Shown: positions 12,101-24,837 of the stretch, in pieces | Numbering within the stretch: the first letter of the stretch is position 1 | Layout: each line of letters opens with the position of its first letter | Made by a program: the position numbers and the translations under genes | The notes under the pieces: generated by a model | Told to the model about the DNA's origin: nothing | The model's input: only the letters and a program-made list of their open reading frames with translations | Databases searched by the model: none | From: Sclerurus mexicanus | Lineage: Eukaryota; Chordata; Aves; Passeriformes; Furnariidae | DNA length: 64,000 bases | Direction of reading: 5' to 3' | NCBI GenBank assembly: GCA_013396755.1 | Contig: VWZF01007082.1 | Span: forward strand, 62,001-126,000

Positions 12101-15100
12101 TGGGCTGTTCTGGTGGGGCCGTAGCCACAAGGGTGCCCAGGCACTGAGTCTGAGTAAAAGGAGCCAGAAGGGCTGACCTGAACACAGAAGTTCCAGAAGG
12201 GGAACCAAGGCTGTTCTAAGGAAGTTCTGTGAAAGCTGAGACTGAAACTCTTCCTTGGAAGGCATTCTTTGCTCCTTCCTTTGAGCAGGATTGCTGCCTG
12301 CAGGGGCTGGAAGGTAGAGCAGGCTTCCGCCAAGCAGCACCAAGAGCCATCCCCTGCGCAGACTAGGCACGTTCTTCCCATTTTCAAATCTTGCAAATGG
12401 CTGGTGTGGATTAAGATTGAATACAGTAGGATTTTTTTCTCCAGAAGTGGGAAAGAGTGTATGGAACTGCCCTGGAAGGACGTGATGGTTTATAAAGTCA
12501 AATGGCATTTGTTAAGCACTAGGCTCATTTCCTCTGCTTTGGGCTTCTTGCATTTCTAATTTTAGTTGTCTGGTCATGCTCTGTTTTTTACATAGGACCC
12601 TGATTCCTTCATTGTACAGAATGGTTTCCCACAAAGGGAAAAAAAGGGCTAGAGGAGGAACTTGAAATCTGTAATTTCTGAGTTTTGGCTGCTTAACTTC
12701 AATTTCAAACAAGTAATTTTAATTGAGGGCCCTAAAAATCTGCTGTTCCTTAAATAGGAAATCTGTGTTTGCTTTGGAGTGAATCACAACAGTGTTCCCT
12801 GTGCCTGTGACTGTTTTCTGTTTATGACTAAACCAAAAGCAATATTTGCATTGTGGAGCCCTGGATTTTCCTACGGGTGTTTCTCATTGTGGTAGCCGAA
12901 AAGCTGTGCTGGCAATGCTGCTACAGTAGTGCCTGAAGAAGGGGTCTTTGAGTCTTCTGCATTTAAGGGTACTGGAACAGGACATACTCCCTTCTCAGTT
13001 TGCAGTCTGACCTAACAGAGAGTTGGCGTTATAAGTGACTGATCCAGCTGCCTTTCTAGCTGTATGCAATAGAAGCATTTGTCTCAGCTTTTAAATGAAA
13101 AAACAAACCCAACCAAGCGCCTGCAGTCAGGGTAAGAAGGTACAGACTGAGCTGACCGAGAGAGTCAGCAAAGCTGGGACTCCTTTCATCCATCTCTAGT
13201 CCTGTTCATATTAAGCACCTTGTATGAGTTAGTTCTTCACTCTCCCATTCTACAGAGATGAGATGTGCCTCCGTTGTGTCATTCATCCTGAGTGTAAAGC
13301 AGAGGGGAGGCTTGAGACCTCCAGGCATTGACAGGAAATGCTTGGCTTCTCCTGTATAGAAAACAAAGGGAAGGTAGTAATGAGCTGAGACTAGGGGAAC
13401 GCTTCCAAGGAGCTGCACGTTGGTGTGGGCGAATTGAGCCCTTCAGTAACTTAACTCTGCTATCTGTGTTAGACCACAGCGGTATGCTAAAAGCAGCCTG
13501 CCAGAAGAAATACATAATGTATCATTTAATTTGAAAAGAAGAGATGGGAAAACCCACAATCAGGGAGCAAGCAGAAAGAATGTCAAAATACCTCATCCCA
13601 CAAGTTCCCTGTAGAACAAGGAAGACTTAAAATGTTTTCCTGTTTAGTCTGTGTGTCTACAAAGTGTCTTTTGGAGAATATTTGGTTAGGCATTACATGT
13701 GTAATGAAGAAACTACTTACTGATGGTGTTGCTGAAGTCTTGAGGAGCTGTTTTCTAACTTATGCCCAGTATTCTTCAGTCTTGTAATGCACTTCCAAGT
13801 CTGTGCTGTGATTTTTTGTTACTGCATGTTGCCCGTGCAATATTCATGCTTCACTTGGAACTTCATTAGATGCATCAAGGCCAGAAGTGCAGATCAGCCA
13901 CAGATGTAATTGTACATAGTGGAAGGCAGCTGTGGCAGCAGCATGGGATTGCCTATGGGGCTTTCTCTGCGTTAGCTAGCTTATTTCCCATGCAAAATAG
14001 TGTATGAAAGCAGCCAGTTTAGGGCATACACTTTAGGAACAGCAATTATGTCTAACAAATAAGGACAGTTACTCATTTCTGCAGCATGTGTGTATGCTGC
14101 ATTGTTTTATTACAGTAGGAAGTACATTACCAGTGTTAGGAGTATTTATTGGTGTTTGATTTTTTTGTCTGAAGGCACTGTAGCACTAACAAGAATCATT
14201 CTTTATTTAAAGGGTGGTTGCAACTTTGGGGGTTTTTTTTTACAAATCACTTCTTGTTGTTGGGAAATAAAAGTGCCTACCTTCGTGTCTTTCCTGAGAC
14301 CACAGTTGAGGTATGTTCAATGTATGTACCAGACCATTAAAAGGTATTGATAAATTACAAAGAGTTCAGAGAAAAACAGCCATTTTTAACACATCCCTTG
14401 AGAGAGAAGTTAAAAACCGAAAGCACGTTGTTTGTGTGGAAAAAACAAACACTGAGAGACACAATGCTTGGAAATATTAGAGGTATGGACAGAAAGAATG
14501 CAAAGGAATTTCTTTAATTTTGGTGATTTAATTCGGAAGAATGGCATCAAACAGGAAAGAGGACACTTTTATGCTGAATGCAGGAAATCTATGATGTACA
14601 AGCCTTTCTAGGTGTACAGTAATGCTCCAGCAGTGGAAGCTGCCTATGAATTTCAAATAGGCTTAGAATAGTTTCTGTAACACATACTAGAATAAATATT
14701 TCATGTCTTTTTTCCCTTTCCTCCATTCCACAATTTTATATGTATATATGGGTGCACTGGAGAAGACTTCTGGAAGGAAGGAAAATGTTAGATGCACTGC
14801 AACTTTTGTATTGAGAAAATGTCTTTGCCAGAAACAAAATATTGCATCTGGTTTTCACTCCCAAAGATATGACCTGAGAGGTATTTTGGCATTTCATAGC
14901 TGCAAGTTTAACAACCAGCATCTTTGGAGAATGCTTTCTTCCACCTGGGCTTTCTTAATGTGTCTCTGTGGACCAAGAAAAGGAAAGGTTTCTGAGGAGA
15001 AGGGGTGCCTGTTATTAGAGCAACTGATCTGGTTTGAAAACCAGATTATTTTTCAGGCATACGAGTACATGAAGCAGTTGAAAACCAAACCACAGTTTTA

Positions 15101-18100
15101 TAACTAACAGCCTTGATGTTTGAAGAATTGATACTGTTCTAAAATCCTGATATTTTCCTTTGAAACAAGTTGAGATTATCAGAGCCTATAAATTACTATT
15201 TTTAATCCCAGTTCCACAAGCAAAAGAGCAGAAAGTAACCAAAAAAGTCAGTTTCCCAGAAGGTGTTTAGTTCTGGGATTTGTGAGTTTCCATTTATGAG
15301 CTCAGTTCACTCCTTTTGGAAGCATTTAATTTTTTGTATTTCTAGAACTATATTTGATGCATGTTTTAGGAGAGGATGGCCAATCAGTGGCCAGAATTAT
15401 GCTCTTTGTGCTTCTTTTGGGTGATAACTTGCTGCTTATTAAGATGCTTTCCTGAATAGAAAAGAAGTGAGAAGGAGCCTTATCCATCAGAATTTGGGAA
15501 TACTTGGATTTGCAGCAGTGTCACATAATTCCACTGTAATGCATTTGTTTGTAAATATTCACATGTGGTTTTGCCAACAAATGGTGAGCAACCAGGCATT
15601 TTTGTGGGGTTGGCTGTGACAAGACCTCTGGGTGGCCTTCAAAAGGAGTTACCCTGGGCTTCAGTCCTTCTTTGTGGCTCTTGCCTTCGTATCCAGCTCC
15701 ACCTCTCAGACTTAGCCCTTAGTTAAATCCCCTAGTCTAAAACTGGTTGTTGGGGTCACAGAGTTTAAAGATGGAAGTACCTAGTGCAGGAGAGTGATTC
15801 ATGATGATCTCAACCCCAGTGGGGTGAGGCTGTAGTTGCTTATATGTCAGCAGTCCTCAGTGCTCGAGCTATCACTGCCTTCAGTCACAATAATTAGTTC
15901 CCATGCTGGATGTGTTGTTAAACTGAAGTGTTCTATGGAAACTAAAACTGCTCCTGGAATTATGTGATTGTGTAACAGATTTTTCTTTCTGGCCCTTTAG
16001 AACTTGAAAAATGGTTTTCACTCACTGAGTTTTCAAAATTGAATTCAAAAGCACACTATGGTTTCAGCCTTAAATCCTAGAAGGTCATTCATTTAGGTGT
16101 ATTTTATGTATCCTCTTGAAGCAAGATTACAGTCTTCAGTTTCAATTTTCTTATTTTCATTTAGGTCAAATCATTCTGGCAGAGCACAAGTCAGTCTTCA
16201 AATCCTGATGCGTCAGGAAAATACAAAGAGCTCCAAGTTCTCAGCCTGGTTTTCTCCTGAGCTGACACAGGCTGACCTTGCTTTATTCAGCTGGTACATG
16301 TTTTTTACATTGTTGGATTTTTGGCAACCATCCAGTGTTAGATACCTTACAAATGAATTGGTCTCATCTAATGCTAGCAAGGGGCAGAATGAGTGACTAA
16401 ACTTCAGTGAAATGCATGAGCTTATTTTCTTTCTACTGAAGGAAGAAATGTAAAAAAATGTTTTCCCTCAGATTTTGAAATGACTAATTACCAGTGAAAA
16501 CATTTTCCTGTATTTTAATATTTAATGGTACTACACTTAATTATATTGCAGAACTGAAGTGCACGTTCTGTTCCCTGCTCTTTGGTATTATGAATAATTC
16601 TCTCAGAGTTGCTTGAACTTGATAATTTTTGGAGAAGCAATATAAAAAGCTGTCATTTAAATCATCAGCATATAACATATACACAAAATTTAGGGTCATC
16701 CTTCTGTAAAAGATGTACACAAATGCTTAACTTCATTTACTGTGTCTTGTCCCTTCTGGCTCAATGCATAAAGCTGAGCACATGCTCTCAGTCTCTGCAG
16801 TACCAGAGTCTAGAGTAATGAAATGAAAAGGATTGATGTAGGCACTGGTAAATGAAATTTTTCAGTAAAAAATGCCAATTCAATGCCAATCTGGTGTTTG
16901 AAGTCCAAACAGTGCCTTATGGATTAAAGAGAGTCTCCATTAAAGATGAGAGAAAATTACTGGCAGTCTTTCTAGAACTGACTGCAAGAGTTGAAGGGAA
17001 TCAACACATACTTGAGCATCGTCTGAATGTTGTCTTTGCAGACTTGAGTGCCTTTACTAGATGTTGTTTGGAAATACTAATCATCAGATTGTGCTAGGAA
17101 TGAGGATTTGGTGTTTTGTCAGAGCACTGGCCATGGCTCGGATTATACCTTTAAACTTAACAGGGATACCCCAAAGGCTCTGCAAGCAGTGAAGACACCA
17201 AATCCCCAAGGTGGTAGTACCCAAGTCCATCAAAGAAGTTTGGTTAATCAAGTGCATGTTTGCCAGATGTTGAAGAGCACATTCTGTGGAATTAATTTGT
17301 AAAACGACCACATGAACTTTTAGCGCTTTTGTAATAACACAGCCTGTGTTAGGATGTCTCTTGCTCCTCAAGTTCAGCATTGATTGCACCCACTGTAATA
17401 TAATTCTAACTTTAGTTGATTAAAATTACCCAGCAAAGATTACTTGGAGACATTTTAACCTGTTGAATTAGCTGAGAATGCAAATATGTTCTGGCATCAT
17501 CTTCCCTTTGTTATGCATGTGATGACAGTTTCCTTTAAACATTGAGGGTCTCTTGAATTTGCTTTTTATTTGTCTTGCAAGCCTCTTTAGGCCCTGTATT
17601 TTATAAAATATGTGTCCTAAGAAAACTAGTAATTACAGAATCTGCAGTAATAATATTTAGCATTTATTAATAGGGATAATACAGAGAGCACATAGAAAAA
17701 GCCACAGGAATAAAACTTGATATTGCCATTCCAAAAGAAAAAAAAATTATTTAAGAATACAGTTTCATAGACTAAGCAAAGCCATCTTTAATTCTTGTGG
17801 TTGTAAGGGGTATCAGTGGCAGTTGTTCATTAGGCTTCTGTTTTTCATTTTTCATCCCTTGTAAGTATTTGGCAATACTTAGCTTAGCACCTGGGATGAA
17901 GATGTATCTTCTCTTAAATTCAGTGTAATAACGAGAGACCTTTAAACTTTCAAAAGTAAACATAACAGCAATAGTAACAGCACCAGCATGGAGTAGTTAT
18001 TTTACTCCTTTCAAGCAGTGTACAAAGGAGTATGATTTCCCTGCTTCAGTTTGGGTAAAATGTCTTTTGACTTGATTTCACGGAAGCATCCACTGACCCA

Positions 18101-20021
18101 CAGCAGTTCATGGGGTTTTTTTGCTGTGGCACAGTAAGTGTTAATTCATGTAGAAATCTGTGAAATATGAAGCAGAAGCAGTCCAGCTCATGTCCAGTCC
18201 AACTGGAAATGTCAGCTTAATAGATCATGTTTTGTACTTTGTGACAGTGTTGAAAGGAAAGATGTTTATATTTGGGTGACCTGAAGACATTTAATCATTT
18301 TTCATATTGTATATCCGTGGAGTCTAAGGGGGAATGTGTATCAGCGTGTGAAAACCACTGGGTTCACAGTATAAATTTTCATTCATGGCAAACTGGACAG
18401 AGACCACTGGAATATACTGGATCCTTTTCTTCCATCTCTTAGGGCTGCAATCCTGGTTTTTCTCACACATTTCCTTCAGATTTTTCTATTCTTTTTTCTT
18501 GTACGTTTTTGCTTGCTGCACACATTTTAGAAGGTGTACTGGCAAAAAAGAGAAGGTGATAGGCAATACTCTAGCATATTTTGGTATATTTTGAAAGGTC
18601 TTTTTAATGAGGAGAGAGGAATATTCTGGATGCTACTTCTCTTGATACAAACTCAAGTTCACAGGTTATTGACCAGACAGTTATGATGGGACTGGGCTAG
18701 ACTGTCGAGGGCACAGCAATTGTCATCATGCTCCAGTTGAAGGCTTTTGGGATGCTACTTTGCTCCAGGCTGTCTCTTGGGGTGCTGGCAGATTGCAGGG
18801 AATTGGAGCTGGCACTGTGTTCTTTCCTGGTCCAACGTTCAGGTGATGAACATAGCTAAACTCTTCTCCCATTGACAGTGACACAACAGGTCCTTTGGTC
18901 CCAGTGGGGAGGGAGTCATAGCTGTTGAACTGCAGTGGGGTGCAGCATCTTCCTCTCCTGACGAATCTGTTCGGAGGCTGATGGAGTCAGCAGTCCATGG
19001 GGTGATACTCAACCTCTGGCAGAAGGCCTGTGCATGACATGTGTTACTTGCATCATAGGAGATGGCCTTGAAAGATGGTTTATGTACAAATTCAGTGGAG
19101 AGTAAGTTCTGCAACAGCCTACAGAGAGTCAGTTTTAAAAAGATGCATACATCAGGAACATAAAACTTGTGCATTTTGAGAGCACTGGGGGGAACACACG
19201 GCTGTCTGCCTCAGTTTTTATTAGTAGTGCTGTACATGGTATAGAAACCACATTCATAGATTTCAAATCCCCAAGGGCTCAGCTTGACCATCTAGTGTGT
19301 ACAGCACAAGCTAGAAATGCAGAATCTGCATTATTGTTTCTGCATCTGCCTTATGACTTCTTTTTTGAGGTAACATACCTTTTTTAGAAAAAATTACTCT
19401 ACTTTGATCTAAAGCCTGTGTAATAGACTAATTAGAAAGCTGCTCTCTTCTTGTCATGTACTGCCACTAGTGCTGTTCATTAGAGATGTTTGATCCAGAG
19501 TAGCTTTTACTCCAATGGGAGAGAGCACAACCCAGTAGACGTTATTTTTGGGACCTTCTTTCTAAGATAGCTTGCTAAAACCCAGATTTTACAAGTACTC
19601 TGACACACTGTAAAATCTTTCTTTGCGTCCCTTGTGTTAGTTGAAGAAGCAGACTGAGACTTGGATCAATTTGCTTAATGTGCCTTATGGAGCGAGACTC
19701 TTTAGTGTTGCTTCCTGGTGAGTTTTTATTTAAGGCAGAAGCTTCAGTCTGTAGTTTAGCTCAGCTCAGAACCCAATGCCCAGAGCATTAGATCAGGCCC
19801 TTTTGGCTTTTATTAGGTGATAGTAAATAATTCACAGCTCTTTATTTGCTGCTGCACATGGATCAATTAGCATATCTAATTTATTGCCATAGCTCTTTGT
19901 TTTAGGTTTTTGCTAAGTGCGTAGAACCTTCAAACATACTTTGAATTTCAGCTTGGAAGAAGTCCTTTGTTTCCTCCTCCCCCAATAACTGGCAGCACAC
20001 TCTCTTTTTCTCACTGCCAAG
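9119..20021. other. PCNX2 intron, 10.9 kb
   Basis: The largest intron in the window. A GC-richer segment at about 11220-12510 carries overlapping unrecognised ORFs on the - strand. An AT-rich, homeobox-site-like stretch at about 19790-19900 may be a conserved element. No CR1 copy was recognised. Confidence 0.8.
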
Positions 20022-20275
20022 GGACATATTGCCAGCAGAGAGAAGTGGAAGCTATAACAGAAGGAGATGAAGACAACGAAGGCTGCTGCTGTTGTAAGCC
20101 TGGGCACTTGCCTCACTTGTTATCATGTAATGCAGCCTTTAACCTCCGATGGCTGACATGGGAGATAACACGCACCCAGTACATCCTGGAAGGATACAGC
20201 ATCATTGATAACAACGCTGCAACAATGCTGCAAGTGTTCGACCTGCGGAGAATACTTATCAGATACTATATCAAG
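20022..20275 (+). CDS. PCNX2: PCNX2 exon, four-cysteine segment of the C-terminal domain
   Basis: A 254-nt exon (two bases, then 84 codons) encoding residues 114-197. It begins TYCQQREVEAI, has an acidic stretch followed by GCCCCKPGHLPHLLSCNAAF (four consecutive Cys, then His and Cys that might bind metal or be lipid-modified, which is inference), then YILEGYSI, MLQVFDLRRIL and a final Lys. The acceptor is the less common AAG form, after a strong pyrimidine tract (tctctttttctcactgccaag); the donor is CAAG|gtaaac. It reads without change in phase from 9118 and into 24604. Confidence 0.96.
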
Positions 20276-23200
20276 GTAAACTCTCTGGTAAAGTGTACTT
20301 TATTCCTAGGCAGGCTTGTCAAATAGAGGGAATGCTGGCTATCTGTAGAAGAAAGAACATTTGAAGTTTTTTGCTTTATGTTTATTCATCTTCACTACAG
20401 TCTGGCAGTTGAACTGACTTGATGTTGGATCGTAGAACCATGGAATCATTTGGGTTAATCTTTAAGATCTTTCAGTTCCAACCCTCCTGCCATGGGCAGG
20501 AACACCTTCCACTAGAATAGGGATAATTAATCCATATCTCTCTTTGCTAAATTTACTTCTGATCACTTACAGTCACTACAGAAAATCTTGGGCATGCTTC
20601 AGCAGAAATCAAGGTGAGTTAACATCTTGTAGTGATAACGCGAGAAGAAGCGTTCCTACTTACATGCTTATGGTCTGACAAAACTTCACTGACAATTTGT
20701 TATTTCTTCTTGCCTTGACCTTTCCTCTGCTTTTTTTTTTTCGTGGAAAGTAAAAAAAAAAATTAAAAAAAAAAGAGATTAACAAGCATAAAGTTCTTGG
20801 GAAACCTCTGAAGTGTTATTTCTCAAATGTGCTTTTTTAGTAGCGCAAACTCTCTTCTTACCTTCTATTTTACATACATAACACAACACATTTGAAGTTG
20901 GTATATTCCATTGATTAAACAGCAGTTCATTTACATCGCTTCTGTGTTTGCAGTGTTATTAAGATCACAATAACCACACAGATACTAATTTGTCAAGATA
21001 ATTGAACCTTATAATCTGGCAAGACATATTCATCCTCTGCCAAAACAATTCCCATTCCAGCAAATGAAGAATTTGCTGAGCTTTATAGTCTTCTACTGAA
21101 ACAGCAAGAGCCAAATGCTGCTTCCTCTTCCCCTGGTTCTGCCAGTTACTAAAATTCCCAGCCATCCCTGACATCTCCTTTCAACTTACATCTCTGCAAC
21201 TGTAAAAATCTTCAACCTCAGAGAGAGAGACCTGTTATAAATAATCACCATTTTTTGCAAATGAGCCAATGTAGTTAAAACCAGCTCATAACCTTACAAA
21301 GCTGCTTTGATCATGCAGTTCATTACTTTGTAAAATGCAGACTGAGATTTCATAAATAATTTTCCAGGCAGTTTGGCCTGGTAATCAACCTGCTTTGTTT
21401 AATTCACTAATTAGAAACAAAACTGCATGTGAGCGTGATTTTTTCATTTTAGAAGTGGGTTTTGTGGCTATAAATTGTATTAAAGCAATGTATCTAAACT
21501 GAAAAAAAACAAACCAACCCTTCTTGAAACTGTAATGAGCATGTTGCTACAATTGCTTTGCTTTACTTTAAAAGGTAACCTGAATAACTGGAACACAAAC
21601 TGATGCAAGCTCACATATGACTCAGCTTTTGATGGCAAATGGGATTGAAAAAAGTCCCCGTCTGAGCTGCAACCAAATCAGCAGCTTTTTGTTTTAAAGC
21701 AGTGAAGAATTGTGCTTTGTAAACTGGAACTTTTTTGTGCCTTTAAATCAAATAATATAGAGAGGACTTGTGGAAAGTCTGAGGTTTATCACATGGGAAG
21801 TAAAGCTTAACTGAAAGATAGTTTAGGGCATCTGGTTCTGGACACACCTGAAAAGCAGCTGACATAGGTCAGATGGCTTAGACAAACTTTCATCCCACAT
21901 GATACAGGTGTGGTTAGTTGATCCTGTTTTGAGTAAAAGAGAGGTGGGTTAAATGATCTCCACACCACTGAGGTGTGGCTCCATCTTCACTGTATGCAGA
22001 TCTTATGTTTACCACTGAAGGTGTGAAAATCGAATCTCTTTTGGTTGGATTTAGTTGAGCCAGTACTATAACACTGCATTAACACATCTTCTTTCTCAGA
22101 AAGGTGTTGATCCTTTGGTCTCTACCTCTCTTCTTAGGGAAGGATGAACAGAAGATAATAATCTGCTGGCAGCTTCAATATTAGCCTGGACTGGGACTCC
22201 TTTCAGTGAAGGGAGAGTGCACTCAGGAGATCTCTTCTTTAGAATGACACTCACCAAAAGAAAGTTATATGGAGATTTTCTTCTCGTATTCTTAAAAGCA
22301 ATTAGTTTCTTCCATAAACAGGAGCTTTAAAAAGATTTGCTAAAATCCTTAGTACAGCCTTGGAAGGTGAGAAGATTATCGTGTATCAGATCGGCTTTTG
22401 TCCTGTTTCTTTAATGCTTGCCTCCAAAGAAGCAGTATTAGAAGCAGAGGTGAGAATTCATTCCTTCCCCAGCTCTTTCCTATGGGGGAGCCTTGAGTAA
22501 GACCCTGTGCAATTTTGCTGTGAACATTTTAAACCCCTGACACTTCCTTTTTATTGGCGTAGGAAACTAATTGTAAGAACTATAGATCATGCAGTATTCA
22601 GGTCACATAAATCACAAACTCTGAAAACACTTAGGCTGGAGTTTCTGAAGGAACTGCACTTCCATTGCACTGAGCATTTGGAGTCTTTCTGGTTTATTCT
22701 CTGTAGCTTACAATATTGTAAATATTTACCGTATTCTTTCTGAATGGCCATGTAGTTGAGGATGTACTCCTGCACAAAACATATCTTGGAAGAGTTACCA
22801 AGAGCAGAATTTAATTAGGTGACAGAAGTTTTTGCTGCTTTTGTGTCTGAATGCGAGTCTGATTTTTTCCCCAGCTGAATTGGCTTCTTTGTAAATACAG
22901 ATGAGAATAATAAAAAAAAGCAAACTTTATCCTGAAAATCAACAAAGATAGTGTATGCTTTGTTTCACTTCTTCTATCCTTCAAGAATAATTACTGTATT
23001 GGTCTTTTATACAATGAGCTGCACTGAGCATCTTATTCCTAAGTCATATTTATGTCATTTACAGTTTCATTGACAGCCTAGAAATGCACATATTTCTTCT
23101 TATAGAAGGATTTTTATTCTCCACAAATAAAGTGGGTTCAGCTCCTGTAGCCCTTCTGCATATGTTTTGAAATAATTTCCTGCCCAACTACTGTGATATT

Positions 23201-24603
23201 TTTCCCTTATGCCTCCTCCATCTCTTCTCAATATATTCTTATTTAAACATCTCTTAGTATTCAAGAAGTCTATATTCGCTGAGTGCTGTGTTTTCAGCTC
23301 CTATTGTTTCTGCATGAATCTTTTTTAAAGAGTGCATTTTGTCCACATGCCAAGAATTTAAGGGTCCACCCTCAGTCTGTATCTGTCTACTTGTCTTTCT
23401 TCTGAAGCTTAATTCTCTTACTGGGTGGTTTTTGTATAATTTGAAAGTTAAACTGTGGAGAGCATCTGGATGTTTTAAAAAGGCTGGTAGTGCTGCTGCC
23501 GTTTGTAATCCATCATTTTTTCATTTTATACATTTATTTTATTAGTAGTATTTCCATTAACTGGGTAACGTAGAACTACATCATCTTCATTTGCATACAC
23601 TTGCTCCTCATTTGCTTTGGAATTCAATCTAAATTAATATATTAATATTATACTCATAAAACATTAAAATGGGACTTACCAGTTGATGGAAAGCACTGGA
23701 ACAACTTCTTAAGCTTCATATTCTTTTGAAAACATGCTTTAACCTTTGTTTGGATAGATTTTTTTTTTAATTACTATTTTATTTATTATTATATTAATGT
23801 CACCAGACACAGTGGTTAGAAGAACTTAAACTTAGAAACTTGGTTACAGATATGAGATACAAGTGTTGCTGCTTTGTAATATTTATGCATTTGGTGAAAT
23901 AGTTCCTGTTGAAAGTTGCTCCTCCTTCAGTGCTTTAAAAGTTACATCAGTTACCAGCTTCTTCACTTGACATATAAGAAAAGATCCATTATCCCTTACC
24001 AGCTGCATTGCCAAGTAACAAAAATAGTGCTACTAAATGCCAAAAGAAAACAGCAATTAAAACAGGGCATTTCAGACTTGTGTCACACACATCTGTGACA
24101 TCTCATCTTTATGGCTAAGTCATGGTGGAGCTGTTTTTGTTGAAGAATTAGGAAAGCAATAAGTCCAATGAGGAAAAAAGAGCCCTACTTTGAGCATATG
24201 ATCATCTACTACTGTTTTTTCAAAATATTTCTAAACTGTTATTGTTATCATCTTCTTGGTGATAGACTCTAGAACCCCACTAGTCTTCTGTAATTAACAT
24301 GTTTGATTGCTGGAAGTCTCTATTCCTATCACTGTATTAATTTTCCTGTGAGGTAGAAAGATATTAAAAGTATGACTTCTTTTTCTGTTGTCTGCTATTT
24401 AGAGATCAGTTATTATCATCTTTCTAACTTGAACACTCTTCTGAAGCAGTCATGCCAAGCAGAAAAAAATAGGAAAAATATGTACCATCATAGTGTGAAT
24501 GTGGTCCCATTTGATTTAGGACCATGTCTGATCTCTTCTGTGTAAAATACATCTGCTTTAATCAGAGATAAGAGTGACTAACGTTTGCCCATTTTGTCAA
24601 CAG
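20276..24603. other. PCNX2 intron, 4.3 kb
   Basis: Contains a short - strand CR1 end (20431-20519), A/T homopolymer-rich sequence (about 20730-20775 and 23760-23805) and a candidate conserved noncoding element at about 21235-21450. No further exon was found, and the flanking exons are contiguous in phase. Confidence 0.8.
20431..20519 (-). repeat. CR1 LINE fragment, 3' end
   Basis: Read on the + strand it begins TAGAACCATGGAATCATTTG, then has TTCCAACCCTCCTGCCATGG and CACCTTCCACTAGAAT, the usual reverse complement of an avian CR1 3' end. It is diverged and heavily truncated. Confidence 0.85.
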
Positions 24604-24837
24604 AGTATAATATACTTTACAGCAACTTCTCCCAAAATCCTTGACTGGATAAAAGACGAATCCATGCAAAAGATACTGCAGCCTTATGCAAAGTGGCATT
24701 ATATTGAACGTGACCTCGCAATGTTTAACGTTAACATAGATGAAGATTATGTGCCGTGTCTGCAAGGAATAACAAGAGCTAGTTTCTGCAGTGTTTATCT
24801 GGACTGGATTCAGTTCTGTGCTAGAAAAAGAGTGGAG
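24604..24837 (+). CDS. PCNX2: PCNX2 exon, C-terminal domain (KWHYIERDLAMF segment)
   Basis: A 234-nt exon of 78 whole codons, residues 198-275. It begins SIIYF and contains KWHYIERDLAMFN, DEDYVPCLQGITRASF and LDWIQFCARKR, all familiar from pecanex proteins. The acceptor is ttttgtcaacag and the donor GGAG|gtaagtg, a near-perfect consensus. Both ends fall between codons, so skipping this exon would keep the frame. Confidence 0.96.
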
